From contig CAWJWO010000015.1 of assembly GCA_963846585.1 (NCBI GenBank), positions 186,001 through 250,000 of the forward strand: DNA of 64,000 bases, written 5' to 3'. The number at the start of each line of letters is the position of its first letter. Within the stretch, counting starts at the first letter, position 1. Below are positions 26,805 through 36,424 of this stretch, piece by piece. Origin of the DNA: JAAUTT01 sp963846585. Its GTDB lineage: Bacteria > Bacteroidota > Bacteroidia > Bacteroidales > JAAUTT01. The notes under the pieces were generated by a model, which was not told the DNA's origin, made no database searches, and was given only the letters and a program-made list of their open reading frames with translations. The position numbers and the translations under genes were made by a program.

Positions 26805-28343
26805 ATGAGTATAAATACCGGATTAATATTTGTAATATTTGGAGCATCAGGAGATTTAACAGCCAGAAAGCTTATACCTGCTATATGCGACTTGCGTAAC
26901 CAGCAGCTGTTATCGGATAATTTCGTTGTTCTTGGGGTTGGCCGCAGCAAATTGGATGATGTAGCCTTTCGTAACAAAATGCATGATGGTATTTTACAAT
27001 ATCTTACTAATACACCTTGTGCACAAAAGGCCGATCAGGGAGAATTCCTTAAAAATTTATTTTATATATCAATAAATACTTCTGATAGCAACGACTATAT
27101 CAAATTAAAACAGCGTATTACCAGTTTGGATAAAATATTCAAATTTAATGGGAACTGTCTTTATTATCTTGCTACACCACCAAATATGTATAATGTAATT
27201 ATTAATAACCTAGGCATTCATAAATTAAATAAAAGTAATGGAACCAGAAACTGGAAACGCATAATTATTGAAAAACCATTTGGATATGACCTCTCATCAG
27301 CAATTGAACTTAATAAAATGGTACTCAACGTTTTTAATGAAGACCAGGTATACAGGATAGATCATTATTTAGGTAAAGAAACCGTTCAGAATATATTGGT
27401 TACAAGGTTTTCAAACGGGATATTTGAACCCTTATGGGACAGGAAATATATTCAGCATGTTGAAATTACATCTGCTGAATCAATTGGTGTTGAAAACAGG
27501 GGGAGTTATTATGAACACTCAGGTGCAATGAGAGACATGGTGCAGAATCATTTGTTGCAGCTGGTTGGACTGGTAGCTATGGAACCACCTGCCCTGTCCG
27601 ATTCAAAATCTATTCGTAATGAAACCCTTAAAGTTTTTCAATCATTCAGGCCTGTAAATTTAAAAAATATTGAAGATGTTATTATCAGGGGCCAATACCT
27701 TACTTCTAAGATTAAAGGATTAAAAGTCCCGGGATATAGGGAAGAATTAAATGTTAATCCTCTTTCAAAAACCGAAACTTATGTTGCAATGAAGTTTTTT
27801 ATAGATAACTGGCGATGGAGCGGTGTACCATTTTATATCAGGACAGGAAAACGATTGCCAATAAGGGTTACTGAAATTGTAATCTATTTTAAACCTAGTC
27901 CGCATATATTATTTACAAATAATTCGGGTATTGGAGTCACTTCTAATCAATTAATTATTCGTATTCAACCGGATGAAGGCATTTTACTGAAGTTTGGCAT
28001 GAAGGTTCCGGGTTCCGGCTTTAAAGTTCAGGACGTGGGAATGGATTTTCATTATTCCGGTTTATCAGATATTAGGTTACCGGATGCATATGAAAGGTTA
28101 TTGCTTGATTGTATCATGGGTGATTCTACATTATTTGCACGCGGCGATTCAGTCGAGGCTACATGGAGTTTTATCGATCCTGTTTTAAAATTATGGCACA
28201 GGCAACCTGATACTAAACTTTTCGGATATCCGGCCGGTACATGGGGACCTGATGTTGCAGACGATTTAATTGATACACCTGAACATACGTGGCGGTATCC
28301 TTGTAAAAACCTTACTATGGATTCAAATTACTGCGAGCTGTGA
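26805..28343 (+). CDS. zwf: Glucose-6-phosphate 1-dehydrogenase
   Basis: First enzyme of the oxidative pentose phosphate pathway, oxidising glucose 6-phosphate with NADP. The 512-residue protein has the nucleotide-binding GASGDLTARKLIPA at residues 11-24, the EKPFGYD motif, the active-site RIDHYLGKETVQN, and a full C-terminal domain. I chose ATG 26805; the frame is open from a TTG four codons earlier, which has no support. It overlaps pgl by four bases (GTGA), so the two are translationally coupled. Confidence 0.96.
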   Translation: MSINTGLIFVIFGASGDLTARKLIPAICDLRNQQLLSDNFVVLGVGRSKLDDVAFRNKMHDGILQYLTNTPCAQKADQGEFLKNLFYISINTSDSNDYIKLKQRITSLDKIFKFNGNCLYYLATPPNMYNVIINNLGIHKLNKSNGTRNWKRIIIEKPFGYDLSSAIELNKMVLNVFNEDQVYRIDHYLGKETVQNILVTRFSNGIFEPLWDRKYIQHVEITSAESIGVENRGSYYEHSGAMRDMVQNHLLQLVGLVAMEPPALSDSKSIRNETLKVFQSFRPVNLKNIEDVIIRGQYLTSKIKGLKVPGYREELNVNPLSKTETYVAMKFFIDNWRWSGVPFYIRTGKRLPIRVTEIVIYFKPSPHILFTNNSGIGVTSNQLIIRIQPDEGILLKFGMKVPGSGFKVQDVGMDFHYSGLSDIRLPDAYERLLLDCIMGDSTLFARGDSVEATWSFIDPVLKLWHRQPDTKLFGYPAGTWGPDVADDLIDTPEHTWRYPCKNLTMDSNYCEL

Positions 28344-29083
28344 AAAATTATTTTAAGACACAAATATTACCGACACCTTATGAAACAGCTGAAAGATTGG
28401 CTATGGATTTTATCAGGTATGTGGACAACATGCTTATTTTTCGTGAAAATCTGTACATTGGCCTTTCGGGAGGCAACACTTTTATATTAATGTATGAAAT
28501 TTTATCCAGGGAATTTTCTTCTTCAATGAATTGGAATAAAATACATTTTTTTTGGGTAGATGAGCGTTGTGTTCCGGAAACAAGTATCGAAAGTAATTTT
28601 GGAAATGCATTTCGGATACTGTTCTCAAAAGTTAATATTCCTCATCAAAACCTTCATTATGTGCATGGCTCTGAAGATCCTGTAAACGAAGTGGTAAGGT
28701 ATACCGGTGAAATATTGGCCTATGTTCCATGTATCGATTTCTATCCAAGCTTTGACCTGCTCCTTTTAGGAATTGGCAATGATGGCCATATAGCATCCCT
28801 ATTCCCCGGGCAGGCAGGTTTATCCGAAACTTCAGGTATTTGCACAATTTCGGAACATCCTGTAACAAATCAAAAACGTATAACCTTCACCGGGAAATCC
28901 ATAAATAATGCCAATAATATCGTTTTTCTGGTTTTTGGGAAAAATAAATCAAAAATTATAAAATCTGTTTTTTCCGATGACCCAGGTTCCTTTAATATAC
29001 CAGCAAAAAATATTCACCAAAAACATGGTAAACTGTCATGGTATCTTGATAATGAGGCTTCTATTTATATTAATTTAAAGTAA
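28340..29083 (+). CDS. pgl: 6-phosphogluconolactonase
   Basis: Hydrolyses 6-phosphogluconolactone, the zwf product. The 247-residue SugarP_isomerase-fold protein shows LYIGLSGGNTF, HFFWVDERCVP, and the catalytic LLLGIGNDGHIASLFPG. It starts with GTG at 28340 and overlaps the zwf stop by four bases. No gnd gene follows; the next gene is on the other strand. Confidence 0.93.
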   Translation: MKNYFKTQILPTPYETAERLAMDFIRYVDNMLIFRENLYIGLSGGNTFILMYEILSREFSSSMNWNKIHFFWVDERCVPETSIESNFGNAFRILFSKVNIPHQNLHYVHGSEDPVNEVVRYTGEILAYVPCIDFYPSFDLLLLGIGNDGHIASLFPGQAGLSETSGICTISEHPVTNQKRITFTGKSINNANNIVFLVFGKNKSKIIKSVFSDDPGSFNIPAKNIHQKHGKLSWYLDNEASIYINLK

Positions 29084-29087
29084 TAGA

Positions 29088-30002
29088 TTAAATATCGTCA
29101 AATTTAAAAGGAGTAGCCTGATAAACATAATAATTTAACCAATTGGCATACAATAAACTGGCATGCCCCTTCCACAAAAATCGGGGCGATTTTGAAGGGT
29201 CGTCATCAGGGAAATAGTTTTTTGGAATATTAACAGGCAAACCTTTTGCGACATCGCGATCATATTCATTTTTTAATGTATATATTTCATATTCAGAATG
29301 ACCTGTAACAAATATTTGTTTACCGCCATTTGTCATAACTATATATATGCCGGCCTCTTCCGATTCGGAAACAATTACCAGCTCTTTAACTTTAAGTATA
29401 TCATCCCTTCTTATTTCAGTATATCGTGAATGAGGAGCCAGAAATATATCGTCAAAGCCTCTTACTAATGGAATATTCGAATAACTAACCTTGTGAGGAA
29501 AAACACCAAACAGTTTTTTTTCAATTGTGTATTTTGGAATGCCGAAATGATAATAAAGGCCGGCCTGAGCTGCCCAACAAATATAAAATGTTGAAGTTAC
29601 ATGATGTTTTGTCCATTCAAATATCTCTTTAATTTCATCCCAGTAATCGACCTTTTCAAAATCTAAAAGTTCAACCGGAGCCCCTGTAATTATCATTCCA
29701 TCAAATTTTTGACAGGAAATTTGGTTAAAATTTTTATAAAAGGTCTCCAAATGTTCCTTGGATGTATTTTTTGAAACATGATTTTTTATGTTTAAAAATG
29801 ATATTTCAACTTGTAAGGGACTATTAGATAACATTCGCAAAAGATGAACTTCAGTGGTAATTTTAACAGGCATCAGATTCAAAATTAATATTTTAAGAGG
29901 TCTGATATCCTGATGTACCGCACGGGTTTCAGTCATTACAAAAATATTTTCATCTTTGAGTACATTAATTGCAGGAAGATTGTCAGGAATATTTAATGGC
30001 AT
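29088..30002 (-). CDS. metA: Homoserine O-acyltransferase MetA, predicted acetyl-CoA type
   Basis: Activates homoserine for methionine synthesis. The 304-residue MetA/HTS-family protein keeps the exact numbering of characterised homologues: nucleophile Cys142 (FYICWAAQ), His235 and Glu237 (VTGHSEYE). Residue 111 is glutamate (ITGAPVELLDF). In studied MetA enzymes Glu at 111 goes with acetyl-CoA and Gly with succinyl-CoA, so this should be a homoserine O-acetyltransferase despite the usual succinyltransferase name. It converges on pgl and has no other methionine gene next to it. Confidence 0.93.
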   Translation of the reverse strand: MPLNIPDNLPAINVLKDENIFVMTETRAVHQDIRPLKILILNLMPVKITTEVHLLRMLSNSPLQVEISFLNIKNHVSKNTSKEHLETFYKNFNQISCQKFDGMIITGAPVELLDFEKVDYWDEIKEIFEWTKHHVTSTFYICWAAQAGLYYHFGIPKYTIEKKLFGVFPHKVSYSNIPLVRGFDDIFLAPHSRYTEIRRDDILKVKELVIVSESEEAGIYIVMTNGGKQIFVTGHSEYEIYTLKNEYDRDVAKGLPVNIPKNYFPDDDPSKSPRFLWKGHASLLYANWLNYYVYQATPFKFDDI

Positions 30003-30092
30003 TTTAATATTAAATTTTAAATTGCAAAAATAACAAAAAATAAGCTTTTAATATAAGACATACATTTACAAATTATACCGCTGATTAGTTTT

Positions 30093-30815
30093 ATGAATAA
30101 AAATTATAAGATACTTAAGCATCTGATATATACATCAGTATTGTTATTAACAAACTATTCGTTATATGCATGGTCCTTTAACAAATCTGATTCAATTTTG
30201 ATCAAAAAAAATTGGAATAAAGTCAATATCAAATCAATTGATTCAAACAACAATTTTTTATACTCAGGTATTGATAATAATCTTATAATAATTTATCCAA
30301 ACGAAGAATTAAGGCATTTTGATATAATATTAAAAACAAACAATGGCAATATTATAAAAACAGAAGCAGGTTGGCTGACTATTCCTGTCCATTCAGGCAG
30401 ATCATTTATAAGTATATATATAATCACTTTAAATTCAGACTCCTTAATTATTGGTAAAAAGGAGTTTACAGTAAAGCAGGTTCCTAACCCTGTTTTAAAA
30501 TTAAGTGAAAATATCATTAAAGATTCAGTGGTTTTAAACCGAAAGATTTTTTTTAAAGGCGATAGTCTAAAACTTTATTTTACTGACGATTTGTATGATA
30601 GTAATAACTGGTATAAAGTTAATAATTTCACTATCGGCTATTCATTCGGAGGTAAATATGTATCAGTTGAAAATGAAGGGCCTGTTTTCTCAGCCAAATC
30701 ACTTGAACTAATTAGTAGTTTGCCACCAAACCAGCCAGTGGTAATTAATATTACAAGCGTCACACCTACTGGTATACTGAAGAATTTGCCATTAATAAGG
30801 TTTTGGGTGTACTGA
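30093..30815 (+). CDS. Exported protein resembling the GldM C-terminal domains
   Basis: A 240-residue protein with an N-terminal signal or anchor (YTSVLLLTNYSLYAW). The rest resembles the periplasmic C-terminal beta domains of GldM, the type IX secretion motor protein: NNFLYSGIDNNLIIIYP, the FTVKQVPNPVLKL linker and the final strand block GILKNLPLIRFWVY. The N-terminal membrane helix and coiled region of GldM proper are absent. It may be a stand-alone T9SS accessory or a decayed paralogue. It stands alone between metA and a repeat block. Confidence 0.6.
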   Translation: MNKNYKILKHLIYTSVLLLTNYSLYAWSFNKSDSILIKKNWNKVNIKSIDSNNNFLYSGIDNNLIIIYPNEELRHFDIILKTNNGNIIKTEAGWLTIPVHSGRSFISIYIITLNSDSLIIGKKEFTVKQVPNPVLKLSENIIKDSVVLNRKIFFKGDSLKLYFTDDLYDSNNWYKVNNFTIGYSFGGKYVSVENEGPVFSAKSLELISSLPPNQPVVINITSVTPTGILKNLPLIRFWVY

Positions 30816-30817
30816 AT

Positions 30818-30935
30818 ATAGTTGTTAGTTGTTAGTTGTTGGGGTAAAAAAGTGATGAGGTAATTACTATTCCAATATGTATATTATTATTTTCAAATTT
30901 GCACATTTTCAAATTTTCAAATTTCATTTGCTATT
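30818..30935. repeat. Heptamer array (AGTTGTT) and TTTTCAAA array
   Basis: Three AGTTGTT units at 30820-30841, then AT-rich DNA with GTGATGAGG, then a TTTTCAAA/TTCAAAT array at about 30892-30928. All lie in the gap between two convergent genes. Confidence 0.8.
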
Positions 30936-30947
30936 AGTAATTTGTCA

Positions 30948-31925
30948 TCACTTATTGACTTCATTCAACGGCACACGCTTGCCATTCTTATAAGCAACAA
31001 CAAAGGCTTTTTCTACATTAACTTCATTTAAAAGCCTTACTGCATCATAATAGTTGGTAAAATGGCCCAATAAATATTTGAACCAACCGTCTTCATGAAT
31101 TTCAGTAATTTTCATCGTTCCTTTGTATATGCTCTCCCTTATAGTATTTTCGGGAATTTTGACTGTATGTGCAGCTATTTGAACAGAAAAATATATTATA
31201 TTAGGTTGCAGAATTTCAGGTTCAACTTCTTTTGCAGGAACCGGAGTGTCAATTTTAATTTCTGGTTCTTCCTTCTTCTCAGCTTGTTTGACTGGTGCAG
31301 CAGCAACAATTGCCGGGTTAAATAAATCCTTTTCAATATCCTCATCAGTTGGATAGGAATAATGTATCGGCCAATCTGCATAAATTTGTAAAGCCCTCCC
31401 TTCTTTCTTTGATGCTATAATTTCCAAAGAGACTGCTTCAAAAAATGTATTGTATGCTTTTACATATTCATGCTGATAGTTATCTGCTACCCGTCTGTTT
31501 AATTGTGCTTTTTGAATATAGTTAATGGCATCCTTTTGAAATTGCTTTGCATTATCCAACCCGGTTGGATAATCGTATTTATGTTTGCTCCAAAATTCAT
31601 TGCAATTTTTATGATATACTTCATACATCAGGGAATTACCTTCATCAAATAAGGCAGCCGCCTTTAATAACAGGGGCATTGCATCTTTATTATACATTGA
31701 ATCAATTGTTGGATTAGTAACACCTTCCGTATTATATTGTTTGTTTAACTGGTTCCACATATCTCTCGCGGAATTAATAATTTCAGCAGCATGATCAATT
31801 TTTTTTTGATCTAACTTGCTTAATTGTACCGGAATATCAATTGGTTTTGGTAAATCATTAGCATATAATATATTATATGAAACAATAAATACAATTATCG
31901 AATAAAATTTTCTCGTTAAAACCAT
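30948..31925 (-). CDS. Exported SPOR-like domain protein
   Basis: The 325-residue protein has a signal peptide (FYSIIVFIVSYNILYA), a helical middle (about 30-200) with TPR-like spacing, a charged Lys/Glu/Pro linker, and a C-terminal SPOR-like fold (IIYFSVQIAAHTVKIPENTI, then FKYLLGHFTNYYDAVRLLNEV). SPOR domains bind denuded peptidoglycan glycan strands at division sites. In Bacteroidota such proteins are common and mostly uncharacterised. It is followed in the window's other direction by an SDR gene 28 bp upstream, probably one transcription unit. Confidence 0.75.
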   Translation of the reverse strand: MVLTRKFYSIIVFIVSYNILYANDLPKPIDIPVQLSKLDQKKIDHAAEIINSARDMWNQLNKQYNTEGVTNPTIDSMYNKDAMPLLLKAAALFDEGNSLMYEVYHKNCNEFWSKHKYDYPTGLDNAKQFQKDAINYIQKAQLNRRVADNYQHEYVKAYNTFFEAVSLEIIASKKEGRALQIYADWPIHYSYPTDEDIEKDLFNPAIVAAAPVKQAEKKEEPEIKIDTPVPAKEVEPEILQPNIIYFSVQIAAHTVKIPENTIRESIYKGTMKITEIHEDGWFKYLLGHFTNYYDAVRLLNEVNVEKAFVVAYKNGKRVPLNEVNK

Positions 31926-31953
31926 TTTAATCCAAATTTAAAATACATATAAA

Positions 31954-32757
31954 CTATATTAGTGGAGAATTAGGCTCCCTCTTCATTTCATTATAATCAA
32001 GGGTATCGGTAAGTTTTGGAAAAATTCTTTTCATAAAAATAGCCATTTTACCCATTTTTGTCAATATAATAATACGTTTTCTTTTAGAAATACCATACAT
32101 AATTTTTTTCGCAACCATCTCAGCTGTCATTAATTTAGATTCATTCCTTGGAGATTCGCCTTGTTTGGAACCATCAGGGCCCAGTGCATTTTTTCGTATG
32201 TTTGAGGCTGTAAAACCTGGTGCCACAATCATTACATGTAATCCTTGTTTCATGTGTTCTATTCTTAATGTTTCTAAAAATCCATGAATGGCAAATTTAG
32301 ATGCACAATATCCGGTTCTTCCGGGAAGTCCCATAAATCCTGCAATAGAAGATAAACCAATTATACTGCCATGTTGTTTTAATATATGCGGCAATGCATA
32401 TTTAGTTGTATACACGGTACCCCAAAAATTTGTATCCATTAAGGTTTTCAGTACACACAAGTCCAAATCTTTAAATAAAGCCCTCATGGAAATGCCGGCA
32501 TTATTTATCAGAATATCTATGCAATCAAATTTCTTAAGAGTGAGACTTATTAAGCGTTTACAATCTTCTTCCACGCTGACATCAGTTTGCACAGCCAGAA
32601 TATTTTCATTATAAACAAGCATTTCCTTTTGAATTTCCATCAACTTATCAATATTCCTGGATGCCAGCACAACTTTGAAACCTGACAAGGAAAATTGCCT
32701 GGCACATGCCAATCCTATTCCAGAAGATGCTCCTGTAATTATTATTACTTTACTCAT
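31954..32757 (-). CDS. Short-chain dehydrogenase/reductase
   Basis: A 267-residue classical SDR with NAD(P)-binding TGASSGIGLACA (residues 7-18), NNAGIS, catalytic Ser in GLSSIAGFMG and the YCASK motif with catalytic Tyr and Lys. The C-terminal extension (KRKRIIILTKMGKMAIFMKRIFP) is typical of the SDR subgroup near DltE/YqjQ-like proteins. Substrate unknown. It precedes the SPOR gene on the same strand. Confidence 0.85.
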   Translation of the reverse strand: MSKVIIITGASSGIGLACARQFSLSGFKVVLASRNIDKLMEIQKEMLVYNENILAVQTDVSVEEDCKRLISLTLKKFDCIDILINNAGISMRALFKDLDLCVLKTLMDTNFWGTVYTTKYALPHILKQHGSIIGLSSIAGFMGLPGRTGYCASKFAIHGFLETLRIEHMKQGLHVMIVAPGFTASNIRKNALGPDGSKQGESPRNESKLMTAEMVAKKIMYGISKRKRIIILTKMGKMAIFMKRIFPKLTDTLDYNEMKREPNSPLI

Positions 32758-32919
32758 TATTTAAAAGATAATGATCAATAAATATATTTCAAAAATAGCT
32801 ATTAACCTTAGTATTCTATTATAATAAAACTATTTTGATTTATTAATATTATCTATATATTTGATAAACAATAACAAATGTTGAAATAAAAATAATATCT
32901 TATTTTTATTGATAATTTA

Positions 32920-32949
32920 TTGTTGAAAAAGATATTGATGCTATCTTTG
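32920..32949 (+). promoter_or_regulatory. Bacteroidota-type primary sigma promoter of tRNA-Lys
   Basis: TTG at 32920-32922, a 19-bp spacer, then TATCTTTG at 32942-32949, a perfect fit to the TAnnTTTG -7 element with TTG -33 used by the Bacteroidota primary sigma factor. It ends 20 bp before the mature tRNA. Confidence 0.85.
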
Positions 32950-32969
32950 CACCGCTTTTAACAAAAAAC

Positions 32970-33042
32970 GATTCAGTAGCTCAGCAGGTAGAGCACATCC
33001 CTTTTAAGGATGGGGTCCTGGGTTCGAATCCCAGCTGGATCA
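32970..33042 (+). tRNA. tRNA-Lys (anticodon TTT)
   Basis: 73-nt cloverleaf. Acceptor arms GATTCAG/CTGGATC pair with one G-T, the D arm reads AGCTCAGCAGGTAGAGC, the anticodon stem CATCC/GGATG encloses CTTTTAA with anticodon TTT, and the T arm is CTGGG/CCCAG around TTCGAAT. CCA is not encoded. Confidence 0.96.
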
Positions 33043-33078
33043 CTTAGTATAATCGTTGATTCTTTTAAACTCATCAAA

Positions 33079-34734
33079 TTAGCTATTTTCTTCTCTGATT
33101 TGGACCCGTCTGATTTTACCACTTATAGTTTTTGGCAATTCATCAACAAACTCAACAATTCTGGGATATTTATAAGGTGCCGTAATTTTTTTAACATGTT
33201 CCTGGAGTTCTTTTCCTAATTCAATGCTTGGTTGATAATTTTTAGCCAGCACTACGGTTGCCTTTACAATCTGCCCCCTGTCAATATCGGGTACGGCAGT
33301 TATGGCACATTCCATAACAGCCGGATGTTCCATGAGGGCACTCTCAACTTCAAAAGGCCCGATTCTATAGCCGGAACTTTTAATAACATCGTCGGCACGA
33401 CCGACAAACCAATAATATCCATCTTCATCACGCCATGCCATATCACCCGTATAGTAAATCCCGTTTTGCCAAACCTGCTGTGTAAGATTGTCATCAAGAT
33501 AATAACCATTAAACATACCTACAGGTTTGCTTTTATTAGTGTAAATAACAATTTGGCCTTCATTGCCAATTTCACATGGCTTACCATCATCATTCAATAA
33601 ATCAATATTGTATCCGGGCGAAGGTTTGCCCATTGATCCCGGTTTTGGTTCCATCCAGGGGAAAGTTGCAAGTGCAATAGTACATTCGGTTTGCCCATAA
33701 CCTTCCATCAATTTTAATCCCGTTAAATCATAAAATTGTTTATATACTTCAGGATTAAGAGGTTCACCTGCTACAACACAATACTTTAAGCATGATAAAT
33801 CAAATTTTTTTAAATCTTCCTTTATCAGGAACCTGTATATTGTAGGAGGTGCACAAAAACTCGTTACTTTATGTTTAACAATAACATCAAGTAAGTTTTT
33901 TGGTACGAATTTTTCATAATCATATGTCATTACACCACTCCCTGAAAGCCATTGGCCATATATTTTCCCCCAGGCTGATTTAGCCCAGCCAGTGTCAGCT
34001 ATAGTAAAATGCAAACCATTATCCTCGTTGTTTTGCCAAAATTTAGCAGTAAGAATATGTCCTAATGGATATGTAAATGAATGATTTACCATCTTTGGCA
34101 TCCCTGTAGTCCCGGATGTAAAATATAATAACATGGTATCCATATTATCAGGCGCATCGTTACCTTCAGGCCGGCTGAACTTATCAGATGCTTCTTCTAT
34201 TCCGCTGGTTATATTCAACCAACCGTTTAGATGTTCACCTATATTAATTTTATATTTAAGCGATTGTGATTTATCATTTGATTCTTCAACATGCTGCATC
34301 ACCTCAGGTTCCCCAACGCATACAATCATTTTAATATTTGCAGCATTATTCCTGTATATTATGTCTTTAGTTGTCAGTAAATGTGTTGCAGGGATTGTAA
34401 TTGCTCCTAATTTGCTTAAAGCGAGAGTACAAAACCAAAATTCATACCTTCTTTTAAGGATTAGCATTACAGGGTCACCTTTTTTAATTCCAAGTGATTT
34501 AAAAAAGTTGGCAGCTTTATCACTGTAATATTTCATTTGTGCGAATGTAAAAACTTCTTCTTCTCCTTTTTCATCGCACCAAACCATTGCAATTTTGCCA
34601 GGTGTTTGCAGTGCTATCTCATCAACTACATCAAATGCAAAATTGAAATTATCAGGTATTGATACCTTAAAATTCGAGATAAAATCTTCGTATGAACTAA
34701 AATTTAACCTGTCTAAATATTTTTCTAAAATCAT
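33079..34734 (-). CDS. Acyl-CoA synthetase (AMP-forming), medium-chain type
   Basis: A 551-residue ANL-superfamily ligase: P-loop LLYFTSGTTGMPKMV, GYGQTEC, the YTGDMAWRDEDGYYWFVGR hinge region and the catalytic lysine near the end in PKTISGKIRR. It activates a carboxylic acid to the acyl-CoA through an acyl-adenylate. The sequence is closer to the medium-chain/benzoate group than to acetyl-CoA synthetase. A cupin-type XRE regulator gene lies 27 bp upstream on the same strand, so substrate-responsive control is likely. Confidence 0.9.
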   Translation of the reverse strand: MILEKYLDRLNFSSYEDFISNFKVSIPDNFNFAFDVVDEIALQTPGKIAMVWCDEKGEEEVFTFAQMKYYSDKAANFFKSLGIKKGDPVMLILKRRYEFWFCTLALSKLGAITIPATHLLTTKDIIYRNNAANIKMIVCVGEPEVMQHVEESNDKSQSLKYKINIGEHLNGWLNITSGIEEASDKFSRPEGNDAPDNMDTMLLYFTSGTTGMPKMVNHSFTYPLGHILTAKFWQNNEDNGLHFTIADTGWAKSAWGKIYGQWLSGSGVMTYDYEKFVPKNLLDVIVKHKVTSFCAPPTIYRFLIKEDLKKFDLSCLKYCVVAGEPLNPEVYKQFYDLTGLKLMEGYGQTECTIALATFPWMEPKPGSMGKPSPGYNIDLLNDDGKPCEIGNEGQIVIYTNKSKPVGMFNGYYLDDNLTQQVWQNGIYYTGDMAWRDEDGYYWFVGRADDVIKSSGYRIGPFEVESALMEHPAVMECAITAVPDIDRGQIVKATVVLAKNYQPSIELGKELQEHVKKITAPYKYPRIVEFVDELPKTISGKIRRVQIREENS

Positions 34735-34761
34735 AATATTTAATATAATATATGGGATATA

Positions 34762-35316
34762 CTAAGAAATTATTATGGCTATAAATTTAGCTTGAGTGTT
34801 ATTTAAAGCCTTAAATGCATGGTTGTAGGAAGAGTCAAAATAAACCGAATCACCTTCGCGAATAACAAGATTATAATTATCAATGATTAATAATAATGAT
34901 CCTTCTATTACATAGTTAAACTCTTGTCCCGGATGAGAACTATACTCAGTTGAATTATCTGTTTCAGGATAAACTGTAACTATAAATGGTTCTGCCTTTT
35001 TATCTATAAAATTAAATGCCAGGTTTTCATATTTATTTTTCTTTCGCCGTTCAACGATTAATCCCTGTCCTTTACGTACAATACTATAAATATGCAACTT
35101 GGGATAATCCCCGCTTAACAATGAAGTAAGTTCAACTTCAAATTTATTTGATATTTTATAAAGCAAGCCAATTGGTATATCAAAATCGCCACTTTCATAC
35201 TTAACATATTCTTCTGTCGGGATACCAATCTCTTTGGCAAGGTATTCTTCAGTAACAGCATAAATCTCTCTTAAGTCTTTCAATCGATCAGCTATTTGTC
35301 GTATTTCTCCTGTCAT
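34762..35316 (-). CDS. XRE-family regulator with C-terminal cupin
   Basis: The 184-residue protein has an N-terminal helix-turn-helix (YLAKEIGIPTEEYVKYESG, about 20-38) and a C-terminal cupin_2 domain (SSHPGQEFNYVIEGSLLLII, then GDSVYFDSSYNHAF). Such proteins sense a small ligand through the cupin and regulate a neighbouring catabolic gene. It is the first gene of a probable two-gene operon with the acyl-CoA ligase, a pairing that recurs in Bacteroidota. Confidence 0.88.
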   Translation of the reverse strand: MTGEIRQIADRLKDLREIYAVTEEYLAKEIGIPTEEYVKYESGDFDIPIGLLYKISNKFEVELTSLLSGDYPKLHIYSIVRKGQGLIVERRKKNKYENLAFNFIDKKAEPFIVTVYPETDNSTEYSSHPGQEFNYVIEGSLLLIIDNYNLVIREGDSVYFDSSYNHAFKALNNTQAKFIAIIIS

Positions 35317-35363
35317 AATATTTAAAAATTATGAAGGCTAATATATTGAAAAACTTAAAATAA

Positions 35364-36395
35364 TTATAATTTTATCAAAGCTTTATTAATTTTTTTTACT
35401 ATCAAAGGACCTTCGTAAATAAAACCAGTATAAACCTGTATAAGTGAAGCTCCAGCTTCAATTTTTTCAATTGCATCTTTTGCAGACATTATCCCTCCAA
35501 CACCTATTACAGGTAATTTCCCGCCAGTTTTTTGAAATATGTATTTAATAATTTCCGTAGACTTATTCCTTAAAGGGGCTCCACTTAATCCACCATTTCC
35601 AATTGCTTTAATATTGTCTTCTGAAAGGGATAAATTTTCCCTGCCAATAGTTGTATTTGTGGCAATAAACCCATCTATACCGTTATTATTTACAACATCA
35701 ATTATTTCGTCCAGCTGGCTCAGGCTAATATCAGGCGAAATTTTCAATAATATAGGTTTACGGATATTTCTTTTTGATCGTTCGGTATTTAAACCTTTTA
35801 ATATTGCTTTTAAAGCATTTCCATCTTGTAGTTCACTTAAATTATTAATATTTGGACAACTAACGTTAACAACAATATAATCAACATAATCGTACACTAT
35901 ATTAAATGAATAAATGTAATCATTTATGGCAGTTTCATTTGGAGTTAAAGTATTCTTGCCAATATTTCCACCAATAATAATATCAGATTTTTTTGTTTTT
36001 AGTTTTTGCACTATTGCATTTACCCCTGAATTATTAAAACCCATTCTGTTAATCAATCCATTATCTTTTGTCAGCCTGAACATTCTTGGTTTAGGGTTAC
36101 CAGTCTGACTCTCCGGAGTTATTGTCCCTATCTCAATAAATGAAAATCCAAAATTTGACAATTCATTAAAACAATCGCCATTTTTGTCAAAACCGGCTGC
36201 AAGTCCTACCGGATTTTCAAATTTTATACCCCATAATGTACGATTTAGTTTTTTATCTTTAACGGAGCAACATTTTTTAGTTAAATATCTTACAAATGGA
36301 ATTTTAAAACCTGTTTTAATCAGGTTAATAATTATTCTGTGGATGAATTCAGGATTAATCAGGAATAAAACAGGGCGGATTATACTTTTATACAT
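35364..36395 (-). CDS. pyrD: Dihydroorotate dehydrogenase (quinone), class 2
   Basis: Fourth step of pyrimidine synthesis, coupled to the quinone pool at the inner membrane. The 343-residue protein has the class 2 N-terminal amphipathic helix region (SIIRPVLFLINPEFIHRIII), PVGLAAGFDKNGD, FNNSGV, the catalytic serine in VNVSCPNINN, and GGIMSAKDAIEKIEAGASLIQVYTG split over the C-terminus. Class 2 is consistent with a respiratory chain in this organism. Confidence 0.95.
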   Translation of the reverse strand: MYKSIIRPVLFLINPEFIHRIIINLIKTGFKIPFVRYLTKKCCSVKDKKLNRTLWGIKFENPVGLAAGFDKNGDCFNELSNFGFSFIEIGTITPESQTGNPKPRMFRLTKDNGLINRMGFNNSGVNAIVQKLKTKKSDIIIGGNIGKNTLTPNETAINDYIYSFNIVYDYVDYIVVNVSCPNINNLSELQDGNALKAILKGLNTERSKRNIRKPILLKISPDISLSQLDEIIDVVNNNGIDGFIATNTTIGRENLSLSEDNIKAIGNGGLSGAPLRNKSTEIIKYIFQKTGGKLPVIGVGGIMSAKDAIEKIEAGASLIQVYTGFIYEGPLIVKKINKALIKL

Positions 36396-36424
36396 TCAAT
36401 TTTTATTACAAAGTTAACCAAATA

